A stretch of DNA of 11,239 nt from a bacterium (GTDB lineage Bacteria; Verrucomicrobiota; Verrucomicrobiae; JAJYAR01). Made by a program: the position numbers and the translations under genes. Location of the stretch: contig JAJYAR010000046.1 in NCBI GenBank assembly GCA_021779435.1, forward strand, positions 1-11,239, given 5' to 3'. Within the stretch, counting starts at the first letter, position 1. Every line of letters starts with the position of its first letter. Below are positions 1 to 7,434 of the stretch, in pieces. Below the pieces are notes generated by a model. That model had not been told where the DNA came from and made no database searches. It saw nothing but the letters and a program-made list of their open reading frames with translations.

Positions 1-3000
1 CATGTTGACGACCTCTCCGGGAACGATGCGCAGGAGTTCCTCCGCGAGCCCGGTGGGCAACGCCTCGCCGCCGACGAGAAGTTTCCGAATCGAGCGCAGC
101 GCCTCGAGCGACTCGGGATCCTGCGTGAGGACCCGGGCGTGCGAGGGCGTGCATTGCAGGTGCGTGACACCATGCGCGGCGATCTGCCCCGGCAGCGAGT
201 ACGAGGATCCCGCCGCCGCGGTCCCGCCCCGGCTCGCGCGCATCGAGCCGGATTGCGCGGTCCGCCTGCCATGCACGCTCTCCCACTCCGAGCGGATACG
301 ATCCAGGCGCTCCAGACCTGCGAGGACAGCCTGTGGTTCGACGCCGAAGTCGATGAGGCAGGCGATGTCGTCGACGCCGATGTCGGCCAGCCGCCCCAGC
401 GTGCGACGGCAGGTCTCGGCCGTGCCGAGAAGTCCGCAGGCCGCGAAGTACCGGTTGAATGAATACTCCACGACCGCCTGTGTCTCCTCCTCCGAGAGCC
501 GGGTCACCTCGGCTCCGGGATAGAGCCCCTGCGAGAGTTCGCGCAGCAGCTCGACGGACTCGCGCAGGTAACGGCAGAGCGGGTCGTGAACAAGGGCGCG
601 CACTTCGTCGAGGTTCTCGCCGACAAAGGTGTGCAGGGCCACGGACACGCATCCGTCGCCCGGATGACCCGCGGCCCGGCGCGCTTCGCGGTAGATCACG
701 ATCTTGCGCGCAAGCTCCTCCGGTTCCTGTCCGAGGAAGTGCGTGAGGACATTCGCCCCCACCTCGCCCGCCAGGCGAAATGTCTCCGGATTGCCCGCCG
801 CCGTCACCCAGATCGGAAGCTCGCGCTGAACAGGTTTCGGGAAGACGCGCACCGTGACCGGGTTTCCCCGGCCGCCGGGAAACTCCATCGCCTCGCCGGC
901 CCAGAGCCGGCGGACGGTCTCGATGTCGCGCCGCATGACCGCCTTCCGGTCGCCAAAATTCGCCGGTGCGAGCGCGAAATCGCGGTCGTGCCAGCCCGAC
1001 GCAACCGAGATTCCGACGCGGCCGTTGGAGAGATTGTCGACGACCGACCACTCCTCGGCGACGCGCAACGGGCTGTGCAGCGGCAACACGACGCTTCCGG
1101 CGCGAATCTCGACTTTCCCGGTCGTCGCGGCGATCGCCGCACCCAGGACTGCCGGATTCGGATAGAGGCCGCCAAAGCCGTGGAAGTGACGCTCGGGGGT
1201 CCAGACGGCCTTGAAGCCATGGCTGTCGGCGAACCGGGCGCCGTCGAGCGTCAGCCTGTAACGGCCGCCCTCGGCGGACTCCGTTTCATTTCCAAAATAG
1301 AACAGGCTGAAATCGAGCGGCTTTCGCGCGGGGCGGACGCCTGCCTCCGCTGAACCCGCGCCGGGCATGCGTGCGGTTTCAGATAGGATCACGACCTTGA
1401 AGCCGCGCGTGAGCGTCCAGAAGAGTTCGAGCCCCGAGATGTCGAACGAGATGCTCGTGACGGCGAGCCACACGCCCGGCTCGGTGCCGATGACGCGGTC
1501 CATGCCCGCGAAGAAACTCACCACGTTCCGGTGCGTGACCATCACGCCCTTCGGATTCCCCGTCGAACCCGAGGTGTAGAGGACGTACGCGAGCGAGGAG
1601 GCATCGGACGTCCGGGACCCGTTGGGAGCGGCCGGCCGGGCGCCCGCAGTCCCGACCCCGTTCACGGCAACGCGCTCGTCTTCGTCAATGCAGACGACCG
1701 CGGCGTCGTGCGCAGGCAGCCGGTCCAGCATGCTCCGCTGGGTGACGAGCACCGGGGCGCGCGAGTCCTTCAACATGTACGCGAGCCGCTCCTTCGGGAA
1801 CGCCGGGTCCAGCGGGACATACGCCGCGCCCGCCTTCAGGATGCCCAGGAGCCCGATCATCATCTCGAGCGAGCGTTCAACGCAGATCCCAATGAGCACG
1901 CCGGCGGCCGCGCCCTGCGCGCGCAGCGTCGCCGCGAGCCGCTCTGCGCGGGCATCGAGTTGCGCGTAGGTCAGCTCTGAGTCCTCGAACACCACCGCGA
2001 CCGCATCCGGCGTCCGGGCCGCCTGCTCGGAAAACAACGCGTGAATCGTCCGGTCTTTCGGATACGCCGCCGTGGTCGCGTTCCACTCGCCGAGGATCAA
2101 CCCCGTCTCGGCTTCGGTGAGGAGCGGCAGCCGCGAAATCCTCTGCTCCGGCTGCGCGACCATGCCCTCCAGGATCGCGACGTAGTGCCCCATCATGCGC
2201 TCGATCGTCGGGCGCTCGAAAAGATCGGTGCTGTACTCGACGGTCACGCCGAGGTGGTCCGGCTGCTCGATCGCCCAGATCGTGAGGTCCGCTTTCGAGG
2301 TCCCTGTGTACACCGGCTCGACGCTCAGCTTGATGCCGGGGAGCGTCAGCGGCGCCGTCGGCACGTTCTGCAGCATGAAGAAGATCTGGCAGATCGGATC
2401 GAAGCTCAGGTTGCGCTGCGGCTGCAGCTCCTCGACGAGCTTCTCATACGGCATGTCGCGGTGCTCGTACGCCGAGAGAGTGACGTTCCGAACCCGCTCG
2501 AGGAGTTCCGTGACCGCCGGGTCGCCGCCGAGGTCGGTCCTGAGCGCGAGCGTGTTGATGAAGAATCCGATGAGCCCCTCGGTCTCCGCGGCGTCGCGGC
2601 CCGCCAGCGGCGAGCCGAGCACGATGTCCGTCTGCCCCGTGTAGCGATGGACGAGAACCTCGAAGCCGGCGAGGAGGGCCATGAACAGCGTCACACGGTT
2701 CCGGCCCGAAAGCTGCCGGAGCTTCGCGATCAATCCGCCGGGAATGCGAACGTCGAGGCTGTCGCCGCGGTGCGATTGCACGGGGGGCCGCGGATGGTCG
2801 GCGGGCAGCTCCAGCAGCGCCGGGGCACCGTTCATCGTCTTCTTCCAGAACTCGACGAGCCGGTTCAGCGTCTCGCCCTGGAGGTATTCCTCCTGCCATT
2901 GCGCGAAGTCCCCGTATTGGACCGGCAGCGGGGCTAGTTGCGGGTGACGCCCCCCGCTGAACGCCTCGTAACAGGAGCCGAGTTCCCGATAGAGGACCGC

Positions 3001-3504
3001 CATCGACCAGCCGTCCGATGCGATGTGGTGCATCACGAGCATCAACGCGTGCTCGGTGGCGGAAAGCCGGTACAGCCTGACGCGAAGCATCAGATCGCGG
3101 GCCAGGTCGATGGGCTTGCGCGCCTCGGCGGAGGTGAGCCGGCGCAGCTCGGCCTCGCGTTCGCCTTCGGGGAGCGCCGTCAGGTCGGTGAGGGGCACGT
3201 CGATCGACGACGCAGAGCGGACCAGCTGCCTGGGTTCCGAACCGACCGCGACGAAGTTCGTGCGCAGCGTCTCGTGCCTTTCGACGAGCGCCGCGAGCGA
3301 CTTGTCGAGAGCCTCCTTGTCCAGGTGTCCGCTCAGCCGCACGAGATAGGGGATGTTGTACAGCGGAGTGCCGGGCTCCATCTGTTCGAGGAACCACAGC
3401 CGCCGCTGCCCGGAGGAAGCGGGAATGAGCTCGCCCTCGTGCCCGGCGTCCGGCGGCAGAGAAACACGGGGTATGGCAGTGTCGAAAAGGGGTGAAGTGG
3501 GCAT
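1..3504 (-). CDS. NRPS with C domain and Gly-type adenylation domain interrupted by a luciferase-like monooxygenase (partial, runs off left edge)
   Basis: The first 1168 residues are visible; the C-terminus lies beyond the left edge. An LCL-like condensation domain (about 20-450) has an RRLWFLEQ start and an intact HHIASDG motif (H159, H160, D164). The adenylation domain begins near 488, with A3 YTSGSTGNPKG at 643-653 and A4 FDISGLELFW (D688). It is then broken by a monooxygenase of the MupA/Atu3671 luciferase-like family (about 728-1080; motifs RHFHGFGG at 772 and ASGWHD around W838). Adenylation sequence resumes near 1100 (VTHLQCTPS, LLVGGEALP) and ends just before A5. Readable pocket residues are D688, I689, L692, Q1117, L1143 and G1145, matching the first six of the glycine code DILQLGLIWK as I recall it. 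The ATG is 5 nt after the stop of the upstream NRPS gene with no strong ribosome binding site, so translational coupling is likely. Expected role: condense leucyl carrier with glycine and oxidise it. The A9/A10 region, carrier and any release domain are not visible. Confidence 0.93.
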   Translation of the reverse strand, partial: MPTSPLFDTAIPRVSLPPDAGHEGELIPASSGQRRLWFLEQMEPGTPLYNIPYLVRLSGHLDKEALDKSLAALVERHETLRTNFVAVGSEPRQLVRSASSIDVPLTDLTALPEGEREAELRRLTSAEARKPIDLARDLMLRVRLYRLSATEHALMLVMHHIASDGWSMAVLYRELGSCYEAFSGGRHPQLAPLPVQYGDFAQWQEEYLQGETLNRLVEFWKKTMNGAPALLELPADHPRPPVQSHRGDSLDVRIPGGLIAKLRQLSGRNRVTLFMALLAGFEVLVHRYTGQTDIVLGSPLAGRDAAETEGLIGFFINTLALRTDLGGDPAVTELLERVRNVTLSAYEHRDMPYEKLVEELQPQRNLSFDPICQIFFMLQNVPTAPLTLPGIKLSVEPVYTGTSKADLTIWAIEQPDHLGVTVEYSTDLFERPTIERMMGHYVAILEGMVAQPEQRISRLPLLTEAETGLILGEWNATTAAYPKDRTIHALFSEQAARTPDAVAVVFEDSELTYAQLDARAERLAATLRAQGAAAGVLIGICVERSLEMMIGLLGILKAGAAYVPLDPAFPKERLAYMLKDSRAPVLVTQRSMLDRLPAHDAAVVCIDEDERVAVNGVGTAGARPAAPNGSRTSDASSLAYVLYTSGSTGNPKGVMVTHRNVVSFFAGMDRVIGTEPGVWLAVTSISFDISGLELFWTLTRGFKVVILSETARMPGAGSAEAGVRPARKPLDFSLFYFGNETESAEGGRYRLTLDGARFADSHGFKAVWTPERHFHGFGGLYPNPAVLGAAIAATTGKVEIRAGSVVLPLHSPLRVAEEWSVVDNLSNGRVGISVASGWHDRDFALAPANFGDRKAVMRRDIETVRRLWAGEAMEFPGGRGNPVTVRVFPKPVQRELPIWVTAAGNPETFRLAGEVGANVLTHFLGQEPEELARKIVIYREARRAAGHPGDGCVSVALHTFVGENLDEVRALVHDPLCRYLRESVELLRELSQGLYPGAEVTRLSEEETQAVVEYSFNRYFAACGLLGTAETCRRTLGRLADIGVDDIACLIDFGVEPQAVLAGLERLDRIRSEWESVHGRRTAQSGSMRASRGGTAAAGSSYSLPGQIAAHGVTHLQCTPSHARVLTQDPESLEALRSIRKLLVGGEALPTGLAEELLRIVPGEVVNM
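265..1323 (-). other. Embedded FMN-dependent luciferase-like monooxygenase (MOx) domain inside the adenylation domain
   Basis: Residues about 728-1080 of the downstream NRPS start at LDFSLFYFGN and end near LDRIRSEW. They carry the hallmarks of the natural-product luciferase-like monooxygenase family: TPERHFHGFGG, YPNPAVLGAA, AGSVVLPLHSP, RVAEEWSVVDNLS, GRVGISVASGWH, then ETVRRLWAGE and LPIWVTAAGNPETF. Family members are TIM-barrel flavoenzymes that use reduced FMN and O2. The length of about 350 residues fits an entire domain, and there is no stop or frameshift, so it looks functional. It is flanked by Ala/Gly/Arg-rich linkers that join it to the two halves of the adenylation domain. Hydroxylation of carrier-bound glycine is inferred from its position and the Gly-like pocket. 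Confidence 0.9.
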
Positions 3505-3509
3505 GTGGT

Positions 3510-6500
3510 TCAGCTCGGTTGGGCCAGTTCGATTTCTGGATACGCCCCGGCCGGGCGCCGTTTCGACCGGAGTGCCGGCGGCTTCGGGAGCACAATTGCA
3601 CCGGTGCTCCGGATCGCGCTGGCGAGATCGGCCATCGTGGGGTGGTCGAACAGAACGCGGACCGACACGGAGGTGCCGAGCGCGGCGTTGATTCTCGTGA
3701 TCGCCTGCGCCGCGAGGAGCGAGTGCCCTCCCAGATCGAAGAAATTGTCCTGCACGCCGACGCGCTCACGGCCGAGCACATCCGACCACGCCTTCGCGAC
3801 AGCGCGTTCGTCCTCCGAACGCGGTCCCGCGAATTCCTTCTCCACCGGCTGCTGTGCCCCGACCGCGGCCAGCGCGGCACGGTCGACCTTCCCATTCGGG
3901 GTCAGCGGCCACGCGTCGACGACGAAAATGACCGGCGGCACCATGTAGGAAGGCAGCTGCCCGCGCAGGAATTCCACGAGTTCCGGTCCGCGCGGCGCGG
4001 CGCCCGACCGGCCGACGACGTAGCCGGCGAGCTGGGTCTGTCCGCGCGAATCATGATGCGCCAGCACGACCGCCTCGCGAACGTCGGGATGCCGCTGCAG
4101 GGCGGCGTCAATCTCGCCGAGTTCAATCCTGCAGCCGCGAATCTTCACCTGGTCGTCAAGCCGACCGAGAAACTCCAGCTGGCCGTCCGCGCGCCAGCGC
4201 ACGAGGTCACCGGTCCGGTACATGACCGGGCCGCCGCTTCCCCCGACGCTCGCGCCCGCATCATCGCGCACCGCGCCTTCCGCGCCCCCCGCAGCGACCG
4301 TGTCCAGGCCGGCTCCCCGCGCGCGGAGAAATTCCGGCCGGTCCACCAGCAGAGTCTCATCCAATAGATGAGAATACCCAGGCGCAGAGGAGACGGCTGC
4401 TGCAACGTCATCTGTTGGCTGACGCCGTGCCGGGCGGGCGAACGGGTTGCGGACGAACTTTTCCGCGGTGAGGTCAGGCCGGCCAAGATAGCCACGCGCC
4501 AGGCTCTCGCCGCCGATGTACAATTCGCCGGGCACGCCCACGGGCACGGTACGGCCCGCCCGGTCGAGCACGTAGGCGGTGACGTTGTCGATCGGTCGGC
4601 CGATGGGCGGGGCCTCGCCGCTCTCGCGCGCCACGAGGCACGCCGTGGATACGACGGTGCCTTCGGTGGGGCCATAGTGGTTGAACAGTGCACACGGGAG
4701 CGTTGCCGGAGCCGGACGCCTGAGGCGGTCGCCGCCGGTGAGCAGGGCGCGGAGCGACATCGCTTCCGGCCACGGTTCCGCGAGCACCGCCTCCGCGAGC
4801 GGTGTCGGCATGAAGGAGACCGTGATCCGCTCGTGCTCGAGCCACTTCAGCAGCTGCGCCGGCGAGATGCGCGTGTCTTCGGGGGGAAGGTGAAGGCTCG
4901 CGCCGGCCGTCAGGTACGGCCACGTCTCCCACACCGACGCATCGAACGCGGGGCTCGCCAGCTGTGTCGCGCGATCCTTGGCGCCGATCCCGTAGGTGCG
5001 CTGGTGCCAGACGACCAGGTTCATGAGGGAACGATGCTCGATCTGCACGCCCTTCGGCTGGCCGGTCGAACCGGAGGTGTAGATGACGTATGCGAGATTC
5101 CGCGACGTCGCACCGGACTCCGGAGCCAGATCGGACTCCTCCTCGAAACCGACCCCGCCGGGGGCCACGTCGATCCGGCTGGCGCCCGTCGGAAGTCCGG
5201 CCACCTCCCGGACGCCGGCCTGGGCCAGCAATACGGAGGCGCCGCAGTCCGCGAGCAGGAAGGCCAGCCGGTCCGCCGGATACTCGCAATCGAGGGGGAC
5301 GTATGCGGCGCCGGCCTTCAAGACGGCCAGCCAGCCGACGATCATCTCCGTCGAGCGGGTCATGCAGACCGCGACCCGCGACTCGATTCCGACGCCGAGT
5401 TTCCGAAGCCGGGAGGCGAGCCGGCTGGCGCGGCGGTCGAGCTCACCGTACGTGAGCGTCGTACGCGCGTCGGCGACGGCGAGCGCGTCCGGCGCAGCCG
5501 CGGCCCGGGCCTCGAAGACCTTGTGCACGCAGACTTCGCGGGAAAACCCGGCGTGCGTGCGGTTGAACCCGACGAGCAGCTTCTCGCGCTGTGCCCGCGG
5601 CAGCCAGGGAACATCGCGCACCACGTCGACACGATGATCGGCGAGCGCCTCGATCACATCCCTCAGGTGCTCGAGCAACCTTGCCACCGCGTCGGGCGCG
5701 AACCTTCGCCGATCGTGAAACGCCCGGATCAGGAGCGCGTCGTCGCCGTAGATGTCGAGGGCGAGCGGATGGTTCGGCTGGCTCCGGATCTCGAAACGCC
5801 GTTGCGACCACGGACCGCCGAGCTTCGACAGGACGGCCATCCAGGACGGCTCCTGGTAGTTGAATAGGGTGTCGAAAAGCGGGCGCCCCTGCGGCAACCC
5901 GCTCCACCCCTGGACGAGGTGCAGCGGCGTGTGCTCGAAATCGCGCATGGCCATCCATTGCTCGCGCAACGCCTGCAGCCAGTGACTCACGCCCGCCGCC
6001 GGCGAAAGCCGCACTCGCAACGGAACCGTGTTGATGAGCATGCCCACCATCGACTCCGCGCCCTCGACCGGCACATGCCGGCACGCGCGCACGGCACCGA
6101 ACACGACGTCGTCCTCGCCGGTGTACCGGCTCAGCACGATCGCCCAGGCGCCCTGCAGCAACGTGTTGAGGGTGACACCATGCCGCCGAGCGGCGTCTCG
6201 CAGCTTCGCCGTCTGCGCCTCGGTGAATCGCGTGGCGACCTCCCCCGCCGCATCGCGCGCATCCGCTGGAATCTCCAGGGGCGCGGGCAGCGGGAGCTGC
6301 GTCGGCGCATGCAGGCCCTCGAAACAGCCCCGCCAGAAGGACTCCGCGCGATGCAGGTCGAGGCTTTGCAGCCAGCCGAGGTAGCCGCGATAGGGATGCA
6401 CGGGCGCCAGCTCCGGCATCCGGCCGACGGCGAGCGAGTCATGCAGATCCAGGACTTCCCTGAACAGCGCGAGCATGCCCCGGGTGTCGAGGACGAGGTG

Positions 6501-6944
6501 GTGATACGTGAACACGAACCAGGCGTGCCCGTCGTCCGCGATGAACAACGCGAACCGGATCAGCGGGGCGTTGAGTGTCGCGAAGCCGGCGCGACGGTCC
6601 GCTGCGAGGTAGTGCTCGATGAGGGCCGGCGCATCGGCTTCACGGCAGTGGAGCACGCGGATCGGCAGCTCGACCTTCTCCGGAGGCTCGACGAAACAGC
6701 CCGGCTCGTGGCCGTCCTCCCAGACAAAGGACGTGCGAAGCGGCTCGTGCCGCGCGATCGCGACCCGCCACGCATGCGCGAACTCCGGGGCGCTCACATC
6801 GTGATGCATCTCGCACACGACCTGCTCGACATCCACGCCCGGCCCCGCGTTGTCCACGCTGTTGAACAGCATGCCCAGCTGCATCGGCGAAAGCGCATGG
6901 CAGACTGCGCCACAACCGGCATCGGATGTCGTGTCTCGGACCAT
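3510..6944 (-). CDS. NRPS, single C-A-T module, predicted to activate leucine
   Basis: A complete 1144-residue protein. The condensation domain (about 14-450) starts LSPMQLGMLFN and has HHLVLD at 148-153; the usual Gly after the Asp is Thr154. The adenylation domain (about 475-1030) has A3 YTSGSTGQPKG 622-632, A5 NHYGPTEGT 755-763, A7 YRTGDLVR 909-916, A8 from 927 and the A10 lysine K1019. The carrier domain has DNFFDLGGHSLL at 1066-1077, with Ser1075 as the phosphopantetheine site. Pocket residues D668, A669, W672, F711, L735, G737, H756, V764, V765, K1019 give DAWFLGHVVK, one change from the leucine code DAWFLGNVVK. There is no epimerase or thioesterase, so L-leucine should pass to the next protein. 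A tail of about 30 residues (KPPALRSKRRPAG) follows the carrier and might dock. About 60 extra residues lie between A6 and A7. The ATG leaves 18 residues before the LSPMQ motif, a normal lead; no strong ribosome binding site is seen. Confidence 0.95.
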   Translation of the reverse strand: MVRDTTSDAGCGAVCHALSPMQLGMLFNSVDNAGPGVDVEQVVCEMHHDVSAPEFAHAWRVAIARHEPLRTSFVWEDGHEPGCFVEPPEKVELPIRVLHCREADAPALIEHYLAADRRAGFATLNAPLIRFALFIADDGHAWFVFTYHHLVLDTRGMLALFREVLDLHDSLAVGRMPELAPVHPYRGYLGWLQSLDLHRAESFWRGCFEGLHAPTQLPLPAPLEIPADARDAAGEVATRFTEAQTAKLRDAARRHGVTLNTLLQGAWAIVLSRYTGEDDVVFGAVRACRHVPVEGAESMVGMLINTVPLRVRLSPAAGVSHWLQALREQWMAMRDFEHTPLHLVQGWSGLPQGRPLFDTLFNYQEPSWMAVLSKLGGPWSQRRFEIRSQPNHPLALDIYGDDALLIRAFHDRRRFAPDAVARLLEHLRDVIEALADHRVDVVRDVPWLPRAQREKLLVGFNRTHAGFSREVCVHKVFEARAAAAPDALAVADARTTLTYGELDRRASRLASRLRKLGVGIESRVAVCMTRSTEMIVGWLAVLKAGAAYVPLDCEYPADRLAFLLADCGASVLLAQAGVREVAGLPTGASRIDVAPGGVGFEEESDLAPESGATSRNLAYVIYTSGSTGQPKGVQIEHRSLMNLVVWHQRTYGIGAKDRATQLASPAFDASVWETWPYLTAGASLHLPPEDTRISPAQLLKWLEHERITVSFMPTPLAEAVLAEPWPEAMSLRALLTGGDRLRRPAPATLPCALFNHYGPTEGTVVSTACLVARESGEAPPIGRPIDNVTAYVLDRAGRTVPVGVPGELYIGGESLARGYLGRPDLTAEKFVRNPFARPARRQPTDDVAAAVSSAPGYSHLLDETLLVDRPEFLRARGAGLDTVAAGGAEGAVRDDAGASVGGSGGPVMYRTGDLVRWRADGQLEFLGRLDDQVKIRGCRIELGEIDAALQRHPDVREAVVLAHHDSRGQTQLAGYVVGRSGAAPRGPELVEFLRGQLPSYMVPPVIFVVDAWPLTPNGKVDRAALAAVGAQQPVEKEFAGPRSEDERAVAKAWSDVLGRERVGVQDNFFDLGGHSLLAAQAITRINAALGTSVSVRVLFDHPTMADLASAIRSTGAIVLPKPPALRSKRRPAGAYPEIELAQPS
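4224..4439 (-). other. Extra segment of about 60 residues between adenylation motifs A6 and A7
   Basis: Between NPF (833-835) and MYRTGD (908 on), where A domains usually have about 10-14 residues, this one has 72. The stretch is Ala/Gly-rich and probably flexible, with one more ordered patch (GYSHLLDETLLVDRPEF). The first third uses codons rare elsewhere in the gene (CTA, TCT, TAT, ACT, ACA, GTT, CCA), unlike the G/C-ending codons around it. The reading frame is kept through it and motifs on both sides are intact. I do not recognise a domain. Confidence 0.7.
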
Positions 6945-7067
6945 CGCGCAGAGTCTAGTTTGCGGCGAATCCGCTCAGTAGTGGGTGTGGGCCCCACTGC
7001 CGATGCGGGCTGGACCGTGCCCGTGCGAACGAGAGGGGACATGCCCCATGTTGAAATGTCTCCGCAT

Positions 7068-7093
7068 GGCGTTCACTTGTGGCAATGAACGCC
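7068..7093. promoter_or_regulatory. Inverted repeat, candidate operator or hairpin in the divergent promoter region
   Basis: GGCGTTCA at 7068-7075 and TGAACGCC at 7086-7093 are perfect 8-bp arms. Inside them TTG (7077-7079) pairs with CAA (7083-7085) if C7076 is bulged, leaving a 3-nt loop. There is no T-run on either side, which argues against an intrinsic terminator. It lies about 125 bp upstream of the NRPS start and 340 bp upstream of the kinase start. A regulator site is inferred only from the symmetry and location. Confidence 0.45.
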
Positions 7094-7148
7094 GGCCCGC
7101 CTCATCCCGCCATGGACGCCAGGGGCGATGCCGCGTGCAACCGCCTCG

Positions 7149-7182
7149 CGGATACGATGCGACCCGGGCCGCACCGTATCCG
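7149..7182. repeat. 7-bp inverted repeat with 20-nt spacer
   Basis: CGGATAC (7149-7155) and GTATCCG (7176-7182) are perfect inverted arms in the divergent intergenic region. The arm-to-arm distance is about 27 bp. It could bind a dimeric regulator or form a weak stem; at this GC content chance is a real alternative. Confidence 0.3.
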
Positions 7183-7307
7183 GGCCGGACGATCTGGCAT
7201 CGATCCTTTGTCCCCAGGAGACGCGTCGCCCGGCCCGGCGGTCCGTCCCCGCGTGCCGCGCCTGCAGTCCCGGTTCCGGTTGCCGGCCTCGGGCAGCCAG
7301 CCCCCAC

Positions 7308-7348
7308 ACCCAGTGGGTACGGCGCCCGTCGCGATTCAGGTGTACACC
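7308..7348. promoter_or_regulatory. Two adjacent short palindromes upstream of the PAS kinase
   Basis: ACCCAGTGGGT (7308-7318, 5-bp arms around one base) and GGTGTACACC (7339-7348, a perfect 10-bp palindrome) have centres about 30 bp apart, close to three helical turns. A 7-bp direct repeat ACACCCA overlaps each (7306-7312 and 7344-7350). They end about 85 bp before the chosen kinase start, a plausible place for paired operator sites. No regulator is identified. Confidence 0.35.
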
Positions 7349-7434
7349 CACCGCCGGACCGCCGGGGAGTGCCCTACACTGTGCAAAAACCGCCCCCCGG
7401 GCCCCTCCGGTGGCGCGAAACGCCCCATTTTCAC

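Larger units (their letters stand above)
6945..7434. other. Divergent intergenic region between the NRPS operon and the PAS kinase
   Basis: This 490-nt stretch separates two genes that start away from each other, so it should hold both promoters. The frame leading into the kinase is open through it, but the translation is Arg/Pro-rich, third-position G/C is only about two thirds, and it resembles no domain. I read it as non-coding. I found no convincing -35/-10 pair on either strand. It holds several dyads: AGTGGG/CCCACT (6980-6998), ACATG/CATGT (7039-7051), and the stronger ones listed separately at 7068, 7149, 7308 and 7339. Confidence 0.6.

Noticed and set aside
2444..3895. A 483-residue minus-strand frame spanning the junction of the two NRPS genes
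   Set aside because: It is out of frame with both NRPS proteins, whose domain motifs account for this DNA in full.
4368..5867. A 499-residue open frame on the plus strand opposite the Leu NRPS
   Set aside because: It lies wholly inside a well-supported NRPS gene, is Arg/Gly/Ala-rich without motifs, and is the usual by-product of G/C-ending codons on the other strand. The same applies to plus-strand frames at 586-1353, 2041-2937, 3492-4367 and 5919-7088.
7041..7088. A 15-codon reading frame (ATG 7041) preceded by GAGAGGGG
   Set aside because: The purine-rich stretch nearly abuts the ATG, the peptide has no leader-like repeat of a regulatory codon, and it overlaps a dyad; a chance short frame is more likely.
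7375..7380. TACACT as a -10 box for the kinase
   Set aside because: No acceptable -35 hexamer at the right distance; the region there is CGCCGG.
6985..7434. An upstream in-frame extension of the PAS kinase starting at ATG 6985 or 7048
   Set aside because: The translated extension is Arg/Pro-rich, has much weaker third-position G/C bias than the kinase and no domain likeness, while receiver homology starts right after GTG 7435. ATG 7048 does have a purine-rich stretch upstream, so it is not fully excluded.
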